DNA from: Anaerolineales bacterium
GTDB taxonomy: Bacteria > Chloroflexota > Anaerolineae > Anaerolineales > Villigracilaceae
Assembly (NCBI GenBank): GCA_030583925.1
Contig: CP129482.1
Location: 124,001 to 188,000 of the forward strand
Reading direction: 5' to 3'
Length of the DNA stretch: 64,000 nucleotides
A program made the translations under genes and the position numbers. Below the pieces are notes generated by a model. It searched no databases, was not told the DNA's origin, and saw nothing but the letters and a program-made list of their open reading frames with translations. This document shows, piece after piece, positions 15,243-23,917 of the stretch (positions within the stretch are counted from its first letter, which is position 1; every line of letters starts with the position of its first letter).

Positions 15243-15296
15243 GCAAACTTCATTTTGCGTTTCAGTGCGCGCTTTGTAAGAGCAAATGAAGTTTGC
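15243..15296. repeat. Inverted repeat downstream of ettA copy 5
   Basis: Arms GCAAACTTCATTT (15243-15255) and AAATGAAGTTTGC (15284-15296) are perfect over 13 bases around a 28-base loop. It may terminate transcription from the ettA side, or be another intergenic repeat. Confidence 0.6.
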
Positions 15297-15312
15297 AGTA
15301 GGAAAACTCTTT

Positions 15313-15615
15313 TTATGGCTTCCAGGAAAAATCGAGATCAGAGCCTGTCAGCGCGTCTCCTTGTTGAATATCACCCTGTTCAAGGTCCTTGAAGAGCGCG
15401 CCGATCATATCGCCCGCTTGCGCGCGCGTCAGCGCTTTTCGGTTGATCTCTAGGCCGGATACTACAACCGTTCTGCTCGAACTTCCCTTTTGAATCCGAA
15501 TCTCATCGCCGACATTGATCGTGCCGCTGTCGATTCGACCGGTAACGACAGTCCCCCTTCCTTTGATTGAAAAAACCTCTTGTACAGTCATGCGAAAAGT
15601 GGGATCGGCAGGCAT
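15313..15615 (-). CDS. Free-standing EF-Tu domain-II-like beta-barrel protein
   Basis: This is a 100-residue product. The core FRMTVQEVFSIKGRGTVVTGRI, DSGTINVGDEIRI and SGLEINRKALTRAQAGDMIG is the domain II pattern of translation GTPases such as EF-Tu. There is no GTPase domain, so the protein is only a beta-barrel of that fold. ATG 15615 is chosen because residues before it in the longer frame look non-coding. An AAGGAG lies about 17 bases upstream, rather far. Such short proteins occur elsewhere in bacteria, but their role is unknown to me. Confidence 0.7.
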   Translation of the reverse strand: MPADPTFRMTVQEVFSIKGRGTVVTGRIDSGTINVGDEIRIQKGSSSRTVVVSGLEINRKALTRAQAGDMIGALFKDLEQGDIQQGDALTGSDLDFSWKP

Positions 15616-15906
15616 AATCGTTTCTCGACATTCTCCTTGTAAAGCGGTATGGCAGAACCTGAAGAGTATTGTACTCAACCGGCGTGCAATCTCCAAGGAA
15701 TGTGAAAGCCCCCGATTTTGCTCGGAGGTCGGGAGGGCTTCAGTGCCCAACAAATCTTCTGCTGGATAAAGGGTTGCTGATCCTGACTTCGCTGGTCAAT
15801 CGTACCGAGCGTAGCCAGATCGAAGAGGAAACCCACTCGCCTTTGCCGACGCCGATCCCTATTTGGGAACTGCAGTTCAAGTTCAACGACCAAGTCAAAG
15901 AAACGA

Positions 15907-15935
15907 AGAAGAGATGGAGAGTTGCTCCATCTCTT
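15907..15935 (-). terminator. Terminator for the secreted-protein gene at 15966
   Basis: Perfect 12-base arms GAAGAGATGGAG (15907-15918) and CTCCATCTCTTC (15924-15935) with a 5-base loop. Read on the minus strand it is followed by a T-rich run, so it fits the end of the secreted-protein transcript. Confidence 0.8.
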
Positions 15936-15965
15936 CTCTTGCGCAAACGTGTTTTACTGAAAGTA

Positions 15966-16520
15966 TTAGCTGGGTCCTTGATTGCAATACAGGCTGCTGA
16001 CAATTTCAAATTCGTACTCTTCGAACCAGTTTTCCGCTTGCGATTGCACTTCATCCAGTGTACTTCCGGGGACAAAGAATGTTTCGATATCGCCTTCGCC
16101 AAAGTCCACCATTACGTCCGCGCCCGGAACCATTCCATCGGGGCAGGTGAGCGCGGTATCTTCCTTCGGCGCGTTTCGATGTGGCACAGGCACATAGAAG
16201 ATCTGCCCGGCAAGATAGATGACTGCAGTTTGCCCGGCGAATTGGGTCAGACCACCCTGCGCGTTGCACACGATGTGTTCTTTGTCGCTGGTCAGCCAGC
16301 AGAAGAGATCGTAAAAATCGGAGCCGACGTAGATCGAAGCCCCTTTCACATCCTTGTTTTTATGGCCCGCCGCGGAAAAGACATAAACGATTCCCTTACC
16401 TTGCACGTAGGAACTGCGTTCGTAGGCGATCCATTCGGCGGCTTGGGCGCGGCTCACCTGCACCCCCAGAACAGAGCCGATCACAGCCAACATCATAAAA
16501 ACAAACAAAAACTTCTTCAT
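15966..16520 (-). CDS. Secreted protein of unknown function
   Basis: This 184-residue protein starts at ATG 16520, with GGAG eight bases upstream. Residues 1-27 form a signal peptide (MKKFLFVF, hydrophobic core, SRAQA cleavage). The mature part has four cysteines (FCWLT, VCNAQ, TCPDG, YCNQG) that could form two disulfides. It also has an acidic, tryptophan-containing C-terminal half with VDFGEGDIETFFVPG. No known domain was recognised. It is likely exported and possibly surface- or medium-located. A terminator follows at 15907-15935. Confidence 0.7.
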   Translation of the reverse strand: MKKFLFVFMMLAVIGSVLGVQVSRAQAAEWIAYERSSYVQGKGIVYVFSAAGHKNKDVKGASIYVGSDFYDLFCWLTSDKEHIVCNAQGGLTQFAGQTAVIYLAGQIFYVPVPHRNAPKEDTALTCPDGMVPGADVMVDFGEGDIETFFVPGSTLDEVQSQAENWFEEYEFEIVSSLYCNQGPS

Positions 16521-16670
16521 GCCATACTCTCCGTTTCTTCGATGATTTGAATCTAAAGACACATGTACTAGACCACAGACAAGCAGGGAAGTTACATAGA
16601 TTAAGCAATCAGGTTTCCCCGTTGATCATGCGGCTATGGGTGAACAGACGGCAGGTCCGGCAAGAAGCGG

Positions 16671-18179
16671 CTAGTTGTCGGATGAGACGCAGTTGTTGGG
16701 AAAGAGAGTCAACCGTTGGCGATCTTGATTCGGAGCGAAGTAACTCCGATCTTCCAACAGGGGGAGGCTGGACTCGAAATAGCGGTTCAACACGACACGG
16801 AAACTGTTCACCGGTGAGATAGCGGGGTACAACGCCTCAGCCGGTTCGACGCCGGGCAAGTAGTACGCGTTCAGAATCGGCATCCGCACGGACGGGTCGT
16901 TCGTCAGGTCGGGCGGCGGACCGTGGTCGCCTTGCACGATGATGACCGGCGGAACATCCGATTCGCGTTGGAGCGCGTCGATGACCTGTAAAATTTCGCG
17001 GTTGATATAAATGACCTGATTGATATAGGCGTCTACAAACTGCTCGCGGGTCGCGGTGTCCGCGTTAAAGTTCAGCCACTCGCCGTCCGCGCCGAACGAG
17101 AAGGGCGGATGCGGGATGACGAAGTGCGCGAAGACAAAATATTTTCCTTCACGCGTGGGAATTTCTTTCAACGTTTGGATCATCGAAAAGACGCGTAGTC
17201 TGCGCGCTTGGCTGTATGGCGTGGTCTTGGAAGTGAGGCGGTCGTAATCCGTCCACACGCGGAGCATGGTGGTATCGAGGAACAGCGTTTCAAATTCCGA
17301 TAGCGTGGTGAAGGATTTGCCGTAATCGGGGTAGAGGTCCGCGTCCGTCCACTCGGTCATGCTCCAGCCGGTGGGGAAAGCGACGATCCGATAGCCTTGT
17401 TGTTCAAAAGCTTCGCGAACCGCGCTATGCTTCAACAAGGAGATCCGTTCGGCATCGTTGGTCGCGCCGAGGGGATCGAGGTAATCGTAGTTCAAGGAAG
17501 AGGCGAGCGAATACAGCGTGTGTGCGTAATTACTTTGACTGCACTCCGCCACGTAGAACCCGCGTGAACGCAAAGCGTTGATGAATTCGCTGTTGTCAAA
17601 TCCGTATTCGTTCAACAACACATCCTGCCGACCGTAGCCGTCGAGGATGATGTAATAGACGTCGGGCGCAGATGAATTTGCGGCGCCGTTTACGATGGTC
17701 GTTTCATTCAGCGCGGACTCGTCGGCGATCGTCTGTTGAGTAAGGTTGGCGGCGATAGTCAACGACGGATAGATCAAAAGAAAGATGGAAACGAGATTCA
17801 ATGAATAGGCGAACGATTCAGGTCGCTTTATTTTGCGGGGGATCCAGATCGCGGCGGCTAGCCCGATGATGCAAAAGAGCGGAAAAAGCATCCGATGGCG
17901 AAACAGGCTCACGTTAAGAAAGAGGCGTCCTTCCAACGCGGCGTAGACTTGTCCGTAGGTGAAAAAGAGGAAGAGGAGCGAGGCAGACGTAAGGGCGGCG
18001 CGATGCGAGTCGCGGGTGAGGCGAAGAAATATCCAAAAGAGAATCCCCGCGAGTGAAAGTGAAAACGCCAGCGGGCGCGTCGTCTCGCCGATGAAGATCT
18101 GTCCGATGTTGACCGCGGCGAGTGAGATCACAGCGAACACGGCGAAGAGAAATGGATAGAGTGGAATCTTTTTGAGCAT
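16671..18179 (-). CDS. Membrane-anchored sulfatase/phosphatase-superfamily hydrolase, paralog 1
   Basis: This 502-residue protein has about five membrane helices in residues 5-160, then an extracytoplasmic alkaline-phosphatase-superfamily domain. The domain starts PDVYYIILDGYGRQDVL (metal-binding Asp in ILDGYG) and includes SQSNYAHTLYSLASSLN, where a Thr or Ser could be the nucleophile. A later HFVIPHPPF histidine motif and IIVQGDHGPPP (metal-binding DHG) follow. The layout resembles LTA-synthase and phosphoethanolamine-transferase-like enzymes, but short of those signatures. The substrate is likely a cell-surface glycan or its lipid carrier. A close paralog lies at 22331-23917 in the same locus. 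Confidence 0.75.
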   Translation of the reverse strand: MLKKIPLYPFLFAVFAVISLAAVNIGQIFIGETTRPLAFSLSLAGILFWIFLRLTRDSHRAALTSASLLFLFFTYGQVYAALEGRLFLNVSLFRHRMLFPLFCIIGLAAAIWIPRKIKRPESFAYSLNLVSIFLLIYPSLTIAANLTQQTIADESALNETTIVNGAANSSAPDVYYIILDGYGRQDVLLNEYGFDNSEFINALRSRGFYVAECSQSNYAHTLYSLASSLNYDYLDPLGATNDAERISLLKHSAVREAFEQQGYRIVAFPTGWSMTEWTDADLYPDYGKSFTTLSEFETLFLDTTMLRVWTDYDRLTSKTTPYSQARRLRVFSMIQTLKEIPTREGKYFVFAHFVIPHPPFSFGADGEWLNFNADTATREQFVDAYINQVIYINREILQVIDALQRESDVPPVIIVQGDHGPPPDLTNDPSVRMPILNAYYLPGVEPAEALYPAISPVNSFRVVLNRYFESSLPLLEDRSYFAPNQDRQRLTLFPNNCVSSDN

Positions 18180-18220
18180 TGTCAGCGCTATTTTACACGG
18201 TTACGAAGTACAATCTGGGT

Positions 18221-18808
18221 ATGACCATTTTCAACACTCCCATCCTCAGCGGGATTTTTCATTATGTTGCGCGATTTTACATGCGGTTATTCGGCTGGCG
18301 CGTGAATGGAAATTTGCCAGACCTGCCAAAGTTCGTGTTGATCGGCGCGCCGCACACATCGAATTGGGATTTTGTGCTGTTCCTTGGCGTGATCTTCACG
18401 CTCAAAGCCAATGTGAAGTTCATGGGCAAGGCGGATTTGTTCCGCCCGCCGCACGGCTGGTTCTTTTATTATTGTGGCGGCATTCCTGTGGATCGGAAAA
18501 AATCAACGGGGCTGGTGGAGCAGATGGTGGAGGCGTGCAACAGATCGAAACGCTTCATCCTCACCATCGCGCCCGAAGGGACGCGGCATCACGTCACCGA
18601 GTGGAAGCGCGGCTTTTATCACATCGCCAAAGGCGCGGGGATTCCCATCGTGACGGCAGTTGTGGATGGAAAGCAAAAGGCTGTCCACATCGGGCAGGTG
18701 TTTCACCCCACCGACGATATCGAAGCGGATATGAAAGCGATCACGGGGATTTTTGAAGGCGCGGCGGGGATTAAGCCAAGGCGGAAGTATATTACTTTGA
18801 AGGCTTGA
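18221..18808 (+). CDS. 1-acylglycerol-3-phosphate acyltransferase-like (PlsC family)
   Basis: This 195-residue protein starts at ATG 18221; a start at 18179 would add 14 residues without clear support. The acyltransferase HX4D motif appears as APHTSNWDF (about residues 44-52). The substrate-binding EGTR appears as IAPEGTRHHV, with GGIPVDRKKS between them. These define the PlsC/LPLAT fold. The protein is shorter than typical PlsC and has little membrane sequence, like PlsC-type proteins found in surface-glycolipid loci. It is the only plus-strand gene in this part and overlaps the convergent neighbour by 17 bases. Confidence 0.85.
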   Translation: MTIFNTPILSGIFHYVARFYMRLFGWRVNGNLPDLPKFVLIGAPHTSNWDFVLFLGVIFTLKANVKFMGKADLFRPPHGWFFYYCGGIPVDRKKSTGLVEQMVEACNRSKRFILTIAPEGTRHHVTEWKRGFYHIAKGAGIPIVTAVVDGKQKAVHIGQVFHPTDDIEADMKAITGIFEGAAGIKPRRKYITLKA

Positions 18809-20441
18809 ATTCGTTTTCTTTCAACAAAAAATCTCCGCCCTTCAACACTCCATCCAAGATTGTCTTGATCGCATCCGACTCAAGCAACTCATCTAACTCG
18901 AACGATTTCAATTTTGCTTGCGTTGTCCGCACCGAGGGTTCAAGAAAATCGCCGAACGGGAGCGACGTGCGGAACAACTGATAATACAAAAATCGCCGCG
19001 CGTTGCGCCCGAATTCAGCGGGGACTTCGATCTTCTCCGCCGCCAAAAACTCTTTCATTTTTTCCATCACCCCTTCAATCGTCTGCGGAAAAAACACGGT
19101 GGGGTATTGTGTGAAGCGCGCCCTGCCCGCGCACAGCACCGCCGCGCCCATGATGGACGCTTCCAAGCCGATGGTCGAGTTGTAGACCATCACAAATTTG
19201 GATCTTTGGATTAACTCGTACGAGCTCAACGCCTCGCGCGGACCGACGAAGACCACGTTCGCTTCCTCGCGGACCTTGCGGCTGTCTACCCATCCTTCGA
19301 CCGTCTCGCGGCTGGACTTCCGCACACGCAACTCGTCGGGGTGCGCGCGGATGACGAACAGCGTGTCGCGGTTTTCTTTGATGACTTCCAGCGTCATGTC
19401 GAGCCAATCGAACATATCTTCAAAGACCGTGTTGGCGTGCGGCTGGCTGGTGTCGAAGATAACGTTGGTAAACACAGGCACGATCTGCTTGAACTGCGCG
19501 GCTTTTTGCAAAAACGACTCGTCGAGTCCCTTCATCTCCGCCCAGAATTTGATTCCTGCCATCGTGAAGTCACCTTGAAAGCGTTTGGCGAGATACGCGT
19601 CGAGTTTGGCGTTTTGTGCATCGTTCAACTCAAACTCAGCGGGGATGAGAATCGGATAGGCTGTCGCTTCGCCGTCGGTGAAGAAAGCGGAGGCGGGTTG
19701 CAACCCCACCTCGTGTGTGATGACGCGGATGCCGCGTTCCTGCGCCACGTAGCGCGCCGTCGCTTCGGGGAAGAATTGTCCGTTGAAGACGATCACCGCG
19801 CGCGGATTCGTCTCGTCCAGAAACGCTGAAAATTTCTGTGCCACATTCCACGCGGAGAGAATATACTCGCGCAAAAGATAGCGCGTGTTCTCGTCATCAC
19901 TCAGGTGATGGATACGCAAACTCCAGCGAAGACCAGGCAAGCACAGCGGACCAAGAGGAATGTCCTGATGGTGGAAAGCGGAAAGTTCGGGGAGGGAAAG
20001 TTGCGCGATTCGAGATACAAGTTGCGCGTCGCGTTCGAAGGTGAACCAATTGACTCTTGACCTGTTTACCTGTCTACTTGTTTCCGTGTCTACTTCCACC
20101 CCCGCATACAATGCCCGCGATTGACTCACACACGTCTTGCACGGCATCGCCTTGTGCGGATCATCCCGATTCGTTCCCAGCACACACTTGCTCATGCCCG
20201 AGTTGCACGCAAAATAGACAACGGGGATTCCCTTCAAGCGCAACGCCCACGAGGCGAGCAGATGAAATCCGCTGTTCCAAGAAAGATCGTCTATGCCTGT
20301 GGAAGCTTTGAAGAAGACGACGGGCTGTCCCTGCGCGGGAGGCGACATCCGAGCCACAAGCCGCGCAGTGCGCGCAACGTTGAGGTTGTTGAGACGGCGG
20401 ACAAGTCCGCGCTTGAGGCGTTGGGTGAAAAAGTCGTTCAT
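18792..20441 (-). CDS. Capsule/surface carbohydrate biosynthesis protein (KpsS/GT-B-like)
   Basis: This 549-residue cytoplasmic protein has a GT-B-like organisation. The N-terminal half holds VVFFKASTGIDDLSW and a cysteine cluster CVLGTNRDD...MPCKTC. The C-terminal half has LFVIRAHPDELRVRKSS, NVVFVGPREALSSYELI and FVMVYNSTIGLEASIMGAAVL. The last two resemble the donor-binding region of capsule polysaccharide synthesis proteins and CDP-glycerol transferase relatives. It probably adds or transfers a sugar or phosphodiester unit. It lies between a sulfotransferase gene and the paralog-1 sulfatase-like gene in the surface-glycan locus. Exact donor and acceptor cannot be told. Confidence 0.7.
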   Translation of the reverse strand: MNDFFTQRLKRGLVRRLNNLNVARTARLVARMSPPAQGQPVVFFKASTGIDDLSWNSGFHLLASWALRLKGIPVVYFACNSGMSKCVLGTNRDDPHKAMPCKTCVSQSRALYAGVEVDTETSRQVNRSRVNWFTFERDAQLVSRIAQLSLPELSAFHHQDIPLGPLCLPGLRWSLRIHHLSDDENTRYLLREYILSAWNVAQKFSAFLDETNPRAVIVFNGQFFPEATARYVAQERGIRVITHEVGLQPASAFFTDGEATAYPILIPAEFELNDAQNAKLDAYLAKRFQGDFTMAGIKFWAEMKGLDESFLQKAAQFKQIVPVFTNVIFDTSQPHANTVFEDMFDWLDMTLEVIKENRDTLFVIRAHPDELRVRKSSRETVEGWVDSRKVREEANVVFVGPREALSSYELIQRSKFVMVYNSTIGLEASIMGAAVLCAGRARFTQYPTVFFPQTIEGVMEKMKEFLAAEKIEVPAEFGRNARRFLYYQLFRTSLPFGDFLEPSVRTTQAKLKSFELDELLESDAIKTILDGVLKGGDFLLKENEFKPSK

Positions 20442-20454
20442 TTCTCTGCATCCA

Positions 20455-20487
20455 AGACCTCCGAGTTCTTCAAGAACTCGGAGGTCT
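20455..20487. terminator. Strong hairpin between sulfotransferase and capsule genes
   Basis: Arms AGACCTCCGAGTTCTT (20455-20470) and AAGAACTCGGAGGTCT (20472-20487) are perfectly complementary. In practice the loop would open a few pairs. A related AGACCTCCGAGA hairpin stands at 42291-42321. It could attenuate read-through from the sulfotransferase gene on the minus strand. Confidence 0.6.
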
Positions 20488-20492
20488 GTGGT

Positions 20493-21347
20493 TTACCAAT
20501 CATTATCCCTCTCATACCCCAGCCGCACAACCAAATCCCCCCCGACCTCTTTGAACAACGATTTATGTTCCGCCGTGAAAAACTCGCGCCAGCCGCCGGT
20601 CTTTCCCGAGCGGAAGGTGTGACTCTTGCGCGGCTGGATCGCCTCCGCCAAAACGGACAACGCCTTCGCGCGCGACGTTGGGATGGTGTAGCCGGTCTTT
20701 TCTACTTCATTCAACATTGCATCGAGTGTGGCAGCGCGCTGGTTGATCAAATCCTCAAAGCGGATGCAAAATACGCCGGGCGTCGCCAGCCATGCGAACA
20801 CGCCTTCATATCTTTGCTTCACGCTGACCATTTTGAGTTCGTCGCGGTCAATGCCAGTGATGGCAACCTTGAGCCGCTCGCTGAAATCGGGGAGCGAGTT
20901 GTAAAAGTCGTGCATCCCATGTTCTTCGTGCATGTCGGTGGCGAAGAAGACCTGCGAGACAAGCATGTCGCGGGGGTCGCGATAGATGAAGTAGTTCACG
21001 CGCCCGCTTTGGGTCAGGAAAGAAGCGTTTTCGTTTGTCGCATCCACATAGCCCCACCCGATCACGTCGCGAGGCACGCGGGTTAATTCATCCAATATTT
21101 CTTCTTGCTTCTTTCGTCTTCCGTCTTTCGTAATGGTTCGGACTGGCTCCGCCTCCACATACTTGTACGGCATGATCTGCGTGAAGCCGTTGAGAATCTG
21201 CAATAGCAGGTGCGATCCGCTTTTGGGCTTGGAGTTGCCGAAGATGGGCGGCGCGTCGCCGAACGACAATCGCTTCCAGCGCAGAATGGCTTGGGCGGTT
21301 TTGCCGTAGGGACGTACAACGCGGCGAAGGTTTTGAATAATACCCAT
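20493..21347 (-). CDS. PAPS-dependent sulfotransferase 1
   Basis: This 284-residue soluble protein has the 5'-phosphosulfate loop in NSKPKSGSHLLLQ (about residues 38-50). The 3'-phosphate-binding segment is YRDPRDMLVSQ near 139-149, and the C-terminal cofactor motif is FRSGKTGGWREFFT. These are the hallmarks of the cytosolic-type sulfotransferase fold. It should transfer sulfate from PAPS to a hydroxyl or amino group, in this context a sugar or glycolipid. PAPS can be supplied by the Sat/CysC protein encoded at 27718-29442 in the same locus. The acceptor is unknown. Confidence 0.85.
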   Translation of the reverse strand: MGIIQNLRRVVRPYGKTAQAILRWKRLSFGDAPPIFGNSKPKSGSHLLLQILNGFTQIMPYKYVEAEPVRTITKDGRRKKQEEILDELTRVPRDVIGWGYVDATNENASFLTQSGRVNYFIYRDPRDMLVSQVFFATDMHEEHGMHDFYNSLPDFSERLKVAITGIDRDELKMVSVKQRYEGVFAWLATPGVFCIRFEDLINQRAATLDAMLNEVEKTGYTIPTSRAKALSVLAEAIQPRKSHTFRSGKTGGWREFFTAEHKSLFKEVGGDLVVRLGYERDNDW

Positions 21348-21434
21348 GAAATTATTTGAACCGCAATGCTCGCAAAGGTCGCCAAGAAAAAATTTTTTCT
21401 CTTGGCGTTCTTGGCGATCTTCGCGGTTATTTTT

Positions 21435-22316
21435 TTATTCGTTCACAACTCTTCGCAACTTCTTCAACGAGCCCAATTCGGAATCGTACACTTTCTTCAC
21501 GCCATCTCCTAACGAGGCTTCGGTGACGCGGATGTATTTGACAAGTTTCTCAAATCCTGCGGGTTCCACCGACGCGGCTTGGTCCGAGCCCCACATGGCG
21601 CGGTCGAGGGTGAGGTGACGTTCCACCATGCACGCGCCGAACGCGACCGCAATGGCGGTTGGGATAAGCCCAACTTCATGACCAGAGTATCCAATCGGGA
21701 TGTTCTGAAATTTTTCGCGAAGAGTTTTGATCATGTTCAAGTTCAACTCTTCAGGCTCGCAGGGATATGTGCTGGTGCAGTGCATCATCAAGAGGTTGTC
21801 TTCGCCCGCGATCTCGATCCCTTTTTGGATCTGTTCCATCGTGGACATGCCCGACGAGAGAATCAGAGGCTTGCCGGTCGCTCGCGCTTTGCGAATCAGG
21901 TTGAAGTCGGTGAGCGAAGCGGAGGGGATTTTATAGGCGGGCGTGTCGAACTTCTGCATAAAGTCCACCGAAGGCTCATCCCACACCGAAACCATCCAAT
22001 CAATTTTCTTGGCGCGGCAATAACGGTCGATCTCCGCGTATTGATTTTCGTCGAACTCGACCTTGTAACGATATTCGAGATAGGTGATGTAGCCCCACGG
22101 CGTTTCGCGCATCTGTTTTTTTTGTTCGGGCGGCGTGGCGACCTCGGGCGTGCGCTTTTGGAATTTCACCGCATCCGCGCCCGCGTGGACTGCCGCGTCG
22201 ATCATCTTCTTCGTCGTGTCGAGGTCGCCATTGTGGTTGATGCCGATCTCGGCAATGATGTAGGCGGGCTGACCGTCGCCCACCGTGCGGTTTCCAATTT
22301 TTATTTCACGTGTCAT
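21435..22316 (-). CDS. neuB: N-acetylneuraminate/nonulosonate synthase NeuB, without SAF domain
   Basis: This 293-residue protein condenses PEP with a hexosamine such as ManNAc to make a nine-carbon sugar acid. The TIM-barrel signatures are AYIIAEIGINHNGD at the start, DAVKFQKRTPE, AYKIPSASL, LILSSGMSTMEQI, MHCTSTYPCE and IPIGYSGHEVG, ending ACMVERHLTLDR. ATG 22316 has GGAG nine bases upstream; an earlier in-frame start is inside the next gene. Usual NeuB proteins are about 340 residues and end with an antifreeze-like SAF domain, which is absent here. The NeuA-type gene two genes upstream completes the pathway to a CMP-activated sugar. Confidence 0.9.
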   Translation of the reverse strand: MTREIKIGNRTVGDGQPAYIIAEIGINHNGDLDTTKKMIDAAVHAGADAVKFQKRTPEVATPPEQKKQMRETPWGYITYLEYRYKVEFDENQYAEIDRYCRAKKIDWMVSVWDEPSVDFMQKFDTPAYKIPSASLTDFNLIRKARATGKPLILSSGMSTMEQIQKGIEIAGEDNLLMMHCTSTYPCEPEELNLNMIKTLREKFQNIPIGYSGHEVGLIPTAIAVAFGACMVERHLTLDRAMWGSDQAASVEPAGFEKLVKYIRVTEASLGDGVKKVYDSELGSLKKLRRVVNE

Positions 22317-22330
22317 GTTTTCTCCAGAAA

Positions 22331-23917
22331 TTATTTTGGCAATGAAAGGTCCGTCACTTCGATAAAGTCGAACGGGACGTTCCAACGAGAATAATAATGC
22401 AAATCGGGGAGCGCCGCGTAGTCTGTTTGAAAATATTGATTCAACGTTACGCGGAAGGAATTCACCGGCGAGATTGAGGGATACAACGCTTCGTAATTTT
22501 GGTCGGGAAAATAATACGCGTTGAGAATCCCGAATCTTTCCGACGGGACGGTTGCCTCCAACGAGCCCCAGTGGAGGTACGCCCCCGGACCGTGATCGCC
22601 TTGCAGGATGATGATCGGCGGCGTTTCAGACTCGGCGAGGATCGTATCAATAGTTTCCAGCGTGAGCGCGTTGATGTATTGAATTTGTTTGCGATAGCCC
22701 GCGATATATCCGCCGCGCGAATGTTCTGAGATGTAATAGTTCGCGTCGAACAAGGTGAAGGGTTCGTCGTGAGCGATCACCGCGCCGTCTTTGTCGAACA
22801 CGAACGGCGGATGCGGCGCGATGATGTGTGCGTAGACAAAATAGTCACCATCCAACGCGGGCGTCTCTTTCAACTCGGAAAACGCGGAAAGGATGTATTG
22901 CCGATGCGTTTCGTAGGGCATCTCGGTCAACGCTCGGTGGAAGAACGGGATGTAGTTCAACACGCGGGCAAAACTATGGTCAATGACGATGCTCTCGAAC
23001 GCGGAGACGGACTGGGTCAGGCGTGACGCGTCGTTGCTGTAGTAAACGTCCGCAGTGGGCAACGTCGCTTTATATTCGTTCTCGAACGAGACCGTTCGGT
23101 ATCCGTTTTTTGTCAGCACAGCGCGCAGTTCGCTGAAGTTGAGCAATTCGATCAGTTCGGCGCGGTTATCCGGCGTCTTCCCGTTGATGGTGAGGTCTTG
23201 CAAATAATCCATGTTGAACGACGAAGTGAGCGACAACATCGTTTGAATGTAATTGCTCGAGGCTTGATCGGCAACGTAGAATCCACGCTCGCGTAAACCA
23301 TCAATAAAACTTGAGTTGTCGAAGTTATAAAATTGCTCCAAGACGTCCTGCCTGCCGTAGCCGTCGAGGATGATGTAATAAATATCCGGGCGCGGCGCGG
23401 TGGAGGCGACCTCGGTTACGGTCATGACGCGGTCGGAGGGGTTGAACGAAAGTTCATTCTCCTGCAAATGCTTCGCAACTTGAACGCCCGTATTTGCCAA
23501 AAGCAAAACGCCGAGCAAATTGAAATACAAATTGAACGCGACGGGGTTCTTCACGCGTCTCAGCAAAAGCCAGACCCAAACCGACAGGATTGCCACAGCG
23601 ACCAGGAAAACAGCAAAGCCAGAGCGCGCTGGACCCAACCCAAACGTTTTGCTCACCCAATCCGTCAGGTCGCCGAAGAGGAAAAAAAGAAAAACGAGCA
23701 GCGCGGCGATCAACGCGGACTTCAACGCGTCGCGCAAAAAAACGAACAGCCCGCCGAAGACCAGCGAAGCGAACGCTAGCGAGACCAATAACGCACGGAC
23801 AGTATCCGCGAAAGCCAATTCGTCGAGGTTGAGCAAATACAATTGCAGGATCGGTAGAACCGCGAACAAAAACGGAGCGAACAGCCCCCGCTCGAAAAAT
23901 TGGAAAATCCGATTCAT
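22331..23917 (-). CDS. Membrane-anchored sulfatase/phosphatase-superfamily hydrolase, paralog 2
   Basis: This 528-residue protein starts at ATG 23917 and overlaps the NeuA-fusion stop by four bases. It has about five N-terminal membrane helices (to residue 170), then RPDIYYIILDGYGRQDVLEQF, SSNYIQTMLSLTSSFN, HIIAPHPPFVFD and IIILQGDHGPGAY. The order and key metal-binding motifs (LDGYG and GDHG) are the same as in the 16671-18179 protein, so the two are paralogs. The active site faces the outside. It could hydrolyse or transfer a sulfate, phosphate or phospho-alcohol group on the surface glycan. It sits between NeuB and the NeuA fusion, which ties it to nonulosonate metabolism. Confidence 0.78.
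   Translation of the reverse strand: MNRIFQFFERGLFAPFLFAVLPILQLYLLNLDELAFADTVRALLVSLAFASLVFGGLFVFLRDALKSALIAALLVFLFFLFGDLTDWVSKTFGLGPARSGFAVFLVAVAILSVWVWLLLRRVKNPVAFNLYFNLLGVLLLANTGVQVAKHLQENELSFNPSDRVMTVTEVASTAPRPDIYYIILDGYGRQDVLEQFYNFDNSSFIDGLRERGFYVADQASSNYIQTMLSLTSSFNMDYLQDLTINGKTPDNRAELIELLNFSELRAVLTKNGYRTVSFENEYKATLPTADVYYSNDASRLTQSVSAFESIVIDHSFARVLNYIPFFHRALTEMPYETHRQYILSAFSELKETPALDGDYFVYAHIIAPHPPFVFDKDGAVIAHDEPFTLFDANYYISEHSRGGYIAGYRKQIQYINALTLETIDTILAESETPPIIILQGDHGPGAYLHWGSLEATVPSERFGILNAYYFPDQNYEALYPSISPVNSFRVTLNQYFQTDYAALPDLHYYSRWNVPFDFIEVTDLSLPK

Noticed and set aside
15669..16550. 293-codon plus-strand frame covering the secreted protein gene
   Set aside because: The minus-strand frame has a signal peptide, a good ribosome site and a terminator; the plus frame has none.
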